Part shown: piece after piece, positions 60,789 to 64,000 of the stretch
How the letters are laid out: each line of letters opens with the position of its first letter
Position numbering within the stretch: the first letter of the stretch is position 1
NCBI RefSeq assembly: GCF_018785315.1
Contig: NZ_WQPN01000054.1
Coordinates: 1 to 64,000 of the forward strand
Direction of reading: 5' to 3'
Source of the DNA: Clostridium sp. MCC353
GTDB lineage: Bacteria > Bacillota > Clostridia > Lachnospirales > Lachnospiraceae
Length of the DNA stretch: 64,000 bases
The notes under the pieces: model-generated
Told to the model about the DNA's origin: nothing
The model's input: only the letters and a program-made list of their open reading frames with translations
Database searches by the model: none
Position numbers and translations under genes: made by a program

Positions 60789-61402
60789 TCAGGAATGAAT
60801 TGACCTAGAGTGTGGTACAAATACATCTCTCATATACAAGATATCTTTGCTTAACACTGCCTCAATCTGCCGGTTAACCAGTTCTTCCATCGCTTTCACG
60901 CGCCATTCCGGGAAACGTTCATCTCCGCGGAAGGTGAATTGAAAACCTTTAAGCCCTACCAGGTCAGAGCGGATTTCGGAAGTCACGGCCTGCCGTCCGT
61001 GGTTAATTCCGGTGAAACATTATTGAGTTTAATTCCGTACAGCCCGATTCCTTTGAAAGCCAGTTTGGAGATCACTTCATTGAACTCATTGAGGTAAAAG
61101 GACACGTCCTGCCACTGGATATCCTCCTGTTCTTCTTTTACCCAAAAGGTATCATTAATGGAGGCAGCATGGGTAACCCGAATAAAACCCTCGGTCCTGT
61201 CGCATCCGCAGTTCTTCATGATCTGCCGGAGGTGGGAATTGTGCTTCGAAGCTTTCCGGTTATCAAGCCACGCTTCGATATAATCAAACCCTATCGGCAG
61301 ATGTTCATTTGTATGTTTTTCAAGGGAATATGTGTTCCCAAATCCGCTGTCTGTGATGGTAAAACGGGCGGCTTCCCGGTCTTTGTTCATAAGCAGATAC
61401 AT
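60789..61402 (-). pseudogene. HipA-like kinase, internal deletion
   Basis: The first 137 codons (from 61402) form the N-terminus of a HipA-like kinase family common in Firmicutes (IEAWLDNRKASKHNSHLRQI, SINDTFWVKEEQEDIQWQDV, SPELTTDG). The sequence then jumps, out of frame at about 60985, to the C-terminal tail (LKGFQFTFRGDERFPEWRVK then AMEELVNRQIEAVL). The whole ATP-binding and catalytic core is deleted. Promoter and ribosome binding site (GGGAGG) remain intact. Confidence 0.78.
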
Positions 61403-61432
61403 TTTGACACCTCCCTGCTCTGTAATGTTCTA

Positions 61433-61461
61433 ATTATATGTAAATCCGTACACAATGTAAA
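61433..61461 (-). promoter_or_regulatory. Promoter of HipA-like remnant
   Basis: Minus-strand TTTACA (-35) and TATAAT (-10) with exactly 17 bases between. It lies about 30 bases before the start codon. Confidence 0.75.
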
Positions 61462-61770
61462 GATTATCCTTTTCTCTCCGATGCGGTCTCCACATGATGT
61501 GCAGCTGCCGTTTTTCTCAAATCCGGGGTTATTATCAGAAAAATTTCATACGCCTAACCACACGGAAATAAAGCTGAGGTAAAAAAATGATAAGAAAGTA
61601 AAAAAATGATGGGCCAAAAAGTAAAAATCAGGCAAAAAAGCAAAATATTGGTTCTGGGAAAACCCGGATAAAATGATATATTCAGGGAGTAACGGCGCTG
61701 AGACCAGTCGCCCAGCGGTGCTGAGACCAGCCGCCGCGGAAAAATAATGAGAATCGGGAGGTATTTATCA
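61462..61770. other. Intergenic region with short repeat
   Basis: About 300 bases without a gene. It contains an A-rich stretch (61570-61650) and a near-tandem pair of GCTGAGACCAGYCGCC units (about 61696-61735) just upstream of the binding-protein gene. These could be operator half-sites for the AraC regulator at 56831. Confidence 0.45.
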
Positions 61771-63384
61771 GTGAAGGGAAAGAAACTGGCATGTTTGTGC
61801 ATGGGGGTTATCATGGCACTGGGTACGGCAGGATGTGGAAAGAAGGCAGAGAATCCGCCGGCGTCCGCCACAGGAGAGACACAGAAAGAAGCGACGGAAA
61901 AGAGCGGGGAAAAATCGGGAGGCAAGTTCACTTATTGGGTGGAGATGAATCCCAGTGCGGCCACGGTGGTTCAGAATTATGGAGATATCGAGTATTTTAA
62001 GAAGCTTCAGGAAATCACCGGGACCCAGATCGAGTTCATGCATCCGCCGGCAGGGCAGACCACGGAACAGTTTAAGCTGTTGATCGCATCCAGAAAAGAT
62101 CTTCCGGACGTGGTATCGATTAACTGGCTGACAGAGTATCCAGGAGGGCCTGAGAAAGCGGTAAAAGACGGGGTGATTATTGATCTGAACGATTATATTG
62201 ATCTGATGCCCAATTACAAGGCATTTTTGGAATCCGATCCGGAGATCAAGAAACAGTCCGTTACCGATGAAGGAACCCTTTACGGTTTTCACGGCATCAA
62301 TATGGAAACAGTCAGGACATGCGCCTGCGGCCTGATCGCGAGACAGGACTGGCTGGATGATCTGGGGCTGGAAGTGCCGGAAACCATTGATGAGTGGGAA
62401 AATGTGTTGAGGCTTTTTAAAGAAGAAAAAGGGGCGACAGCGCCATTTACTGTTCAATTGAAGGATTTCTTCAAATACAACCTGTTTAATGCCGCTTACG
62501 GCATAACCAATGAATTCTATCTGGATGATAACGGCCAGGTGCAGTACGGGCCGATCCAGCCGGAATATAAAGAATATTTAACTACAATGAACCGCTGGTA
62601 TCAGGAAGGGCTGATCGATCCTGATTTCGCATCCATTGATAAGAAAATCATCAGTTCCAATATGCTGAATGATAAATCAGGCGTTGCGTTCGGTTTCGTA
62701 GGAAGCGGCATGGGCACATGGCTCAATGCTGCATCCCAGGAAAATTACGCTTTGACCGGCTGCCCGAACCCGGTGCTGAGTAAAGGGGACGAAGGAAAGT
62801 TTTCACCCGAATATAAGGGGAAAGTGCTGATTACGGCTGCTGTCACCACCAATGCCAAAGATATTGAGAGCATCATCAAAACATTCGATTATCTTTATAC
62901 GGAAGAAGGCAGACTTCTTAAAAATTTCGGCATCGAAGGTTTGACCTATAACATGGTGGACGGAAAACCGGTCTACAGTGACCTGATCACCCATAATCCG
63001 GACGGCCTTGCCATCTCAGACGCCATGGCTAAATACATCCAGCCCAACTATCCGGGCGCAGGACAGGCCAATCTGCCGGAATACATCGACCAGTATTACG
63101 CGGAAGAATCCCAAAAAGAGGCTAATGTCATCTTCAACAAGTTCTCCGAAGCGTCGGCGAAATACTCCATGCCGCCTGTGACGGCTACCGCGGATGAGAG
63201 CAAAGAGCTGGGCAACATCATGTCCCAGATATCCACTTACAGGGACGAGAAAGTGGTAGCGTTTATCACCGGCGCGGAATCCCTGGATCATTATGATGAC
63301 TTTGTGGCAGAGATTAAAAACCTGGGAATTGACCGGGCGATTGAGATTAAAACGGCGAGTTTGGAACGCTACCGGGCGCGCTGA
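61771..63384 (+). CDS. Oligosaccharide-binding lipoprotein 2 (LplA/YtcQ-like)
   Basis: A 537-aa lipoprotein (lipobox GTAGC, Cys22) paralogous to the one at 35529: FMHPPAGQTTEQFKLLIASR, INWLTEYPGGPEKAVKDGV and the C-terminal ERYRAR. A GTG at 61771 with GGGAGG at 10 bases is chosen; the ATG at 61747 lacks a site. It feeds the permease that starts at 63453. Its substrate may be related to that of the 33-44 kb locus. Confidence 0.9.
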   Translation: MKGKKLACLCMGVIMALGTAGCGKKAENPPASATGETQKEATEKSGEKSGGKFTYWVEMNPSAATVVQNYGDIEYFKKLQEITGTQIEFMHPPAGQTTEQFKLLIASRKDLPDVVSINWLTEYPGGPEKAVKDGVIIDLNDYIDLMPNYKAFLESDPEIKKQSVTDEGTLYGFHGINMETVRTCACGLIARQDWLDDLGLEVPETIDEWENVLRLFKEEKGATAPFTVQLKDFFKYNLFNAAYGITNEFYLDDNGQVQYGPIQPEYKEYLTTMNRWYQEGLIDPDFASIDKKIISSNMLNDKSGVAFGFVGSGMGTWLNAASQENYALTGCPNPVLSKGDEGKFSPEYKGKVLITAAVTTNAKDIESIIKTFDYLYTEEGRLLKNFGIEGLTYNMVDGKPVYSDLITHNPDGLAISDAMAKYIQPNYPGAGQANLPEYIDQYYAEESQKEANVIFNKFSEASAKYSMPPVTATADESKELGNIMSQISTYRDEKVVAFITGAESLDHYDDFVAEIKNLGIDRAIEIKTASLERYRAR

Positions 63385-63452
63385 TGAACCACAGGCAGGC
63401 TGGAACCACCGGCCTGCCTGTAATAAAAAGCAGCGCAGAAATGAGGAGAACA

Positions 63453-64000
63453 ATGGGTAAAAAAATCAGGATAAAGATTCAGAGGGAGTGGAACCGGAAT
63501 AAATACCTCTATTTTCTTTCCGTGCCCTTTTTATTATATTATCTGATCTTCCACTATGGCCCTATGAGCGGCCTGTTGATGGCATTTCAGGATTACAGCA
63601 TTGTGGATGGAATATGGAACAGCCCATTTATCGGGCTGGAGAATTTCGTCCGTTTTTTCCAAAGCCAGTATTTTTGGAGACTATTGAGAAATACATTTTT
63701 TTTGAGCATTCAGAATATCGCCTGGGGATTTCCCGCGCCGCTGATTCTGGCGTTGTTATTAAATGAAATCCGCAATGAAAGGTTTAAAAGGACGGTGCAG
63801 ACTGTCACTTATCTGCCCCATTTCATCTCACTGGTGGTTGTATGCGGTATGATGACCCAGTTTTTAGCAAGAGACGGTTTCATCACCAATCTGCTGGTAA
63901 AAATCGGCCTGATTGAGCCTGCCAATCTGCTTGGGATGAAGGAGTATTTCAGAACCATCTACATTACCAGCGGAATCTGGCAGGAAATCGGATGGGGAAC
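63453..64000 (+). CDS. Sugar ABC permease (LplB-like), partial
   Basis: The first 182 codons of an LplB-type permease: YLYFLSVPFLLYYLIFHYGP, then MAFQDYSIVDG, IGLENFVRFFQSQYFWRLLR and TVTYLPHFISLVVV. It runs off the window at 64000 before the EAA loop. GAGGAG precedes the ATG. It pairs with the binding protein just upstream. Confidence 0.92.
   Translation, partial: MGKKIRIKIQREWNRNKYLYFLSVPFLLYYLIFHYGPMSGLLMAFQDYSIVDGIWNSPFIGLENFVRFFQSQYFWRLLRNTFFLSIQNIAWGFPAPLILALLLNEIRNERFKRTVQTVTYLPHFISLVVVCGMMTQFLARDGFITNLLVKIGLIEPANLLGMKEYFRTIYITSGIWQEIGWG

Noticed and set aside
61768-62457. 229-codon minus-strand ORF
   Set aside because: Opposite strand of the binding-lipoprotein gene; no start signals.

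Overview
This window reads as a chromosomal segment of a gut-type, spore-forming Lachnospiraceae-like Clostridium (cluster XIVa). The reasons are the clostridial 23S rRNA tail, strong AGGAGG ribosome binding sites, many LplB/YtcP-type sugar ABC transporters each paired with a membrane-bound AraC regulator, GH88 and DUF2264 (GH154) glycosidases, and a LysM-GH18 spore-type hydrolase. Genus and species cannot be fixed from the sequence alone.

Layout. 1-1.9 kb: end of an rRNA operon (no 5S seen after the 23S), a LysM-GH18 hydrolase and a DUF2628 membrane protein. 2-6.2 kb (minus): a decayed operon of a UroD-type methyltransferase, a GntR regulator, an M20 dipeptidase remnant, a sugar-binding lipoprotein, and two permease genes collapsed into one out-of-frame fusion. 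6.6-8.5 kb: remnants, namely a frameshifted Spo0A-C-like gene, a partial duplicate of the GH18 gene end, tRNA-Val(GAC), a broken Uma2 nuclease gene, and a cytidine deaminase gene split by a 160-bp foldback MITE. 8.6-15.3 kb: a PstS-like lipoprotein with WG-like repeats behind a structured leader, then a dynamin-like GTPase / membrane coiled-coil / zinc-ribbon operon. 15.4-24.7 kb: an AfuABC-like transporter, a YesMN-type two-component system, a UroD-family protein and a phosphoglucomutase, which together suggest uptake of phosphorylated sugars. 24.8-28.4 kb (minus): TPP-riboswitch-controlled ykoFEDC thiamine-precursor transport.

28.5-33 kb: PHP phosphoesterase (behind a second copy of the structured leader), a diguanylate cyclase, SfsA and an alpha/beta hydrolase. 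33-44 kb: an AraC sensor-regulator, a sugar-binding protein, two permeases and three (alpha/alpha)6-type enzymes (GH88, an unassigned toroid protein, DUF2264/GH154). This is a likely uronic-acid polysaccharide or glycosaminoglycan utilisation locus. 44-53 kb (minus): a CUT1 ABC transporter, two Cys-type sulfatases, a GH43-like enzyme and a TIM-barrel-like glycosidase, with a divergent AraC regulator. This is a sulfated-glycan locus. 54.4-55.3 kb: a degenerate IS200/IS605 TnpB element with its right-end hairpin, plus traces of a second transposase. 55.3-56.8 kb: a small protein, a GNAT acetyltransferase and a cell-wall amidase. 56.8-64 kb: a second AraC regulator / binding protein / permease set paralogous to the 33-39 kb one, interrupted by a graveyard of broken defence and toxin-antitoxin-like genes (DUF1016 nuclease, Abi_2 with a likely abiF RNA, HipA-like kinase).

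The strongest candidates for something undescribed are: (i) a structured 5' leader shared by two unrelated genes (8.6 and 28.5 kb), with a covarying stem and a possible pseudoknot next to the ribosome binding site; (ii) a cloverleaf-like 147-bp repeat (11.4 kb) with a truncated second copy (37.3 kb); (iii) the dynamin-like three-gene operon. Coordinates of starts were chosen from visible ribosome binding sites. Family calls rest on motif recognition, not on searches.
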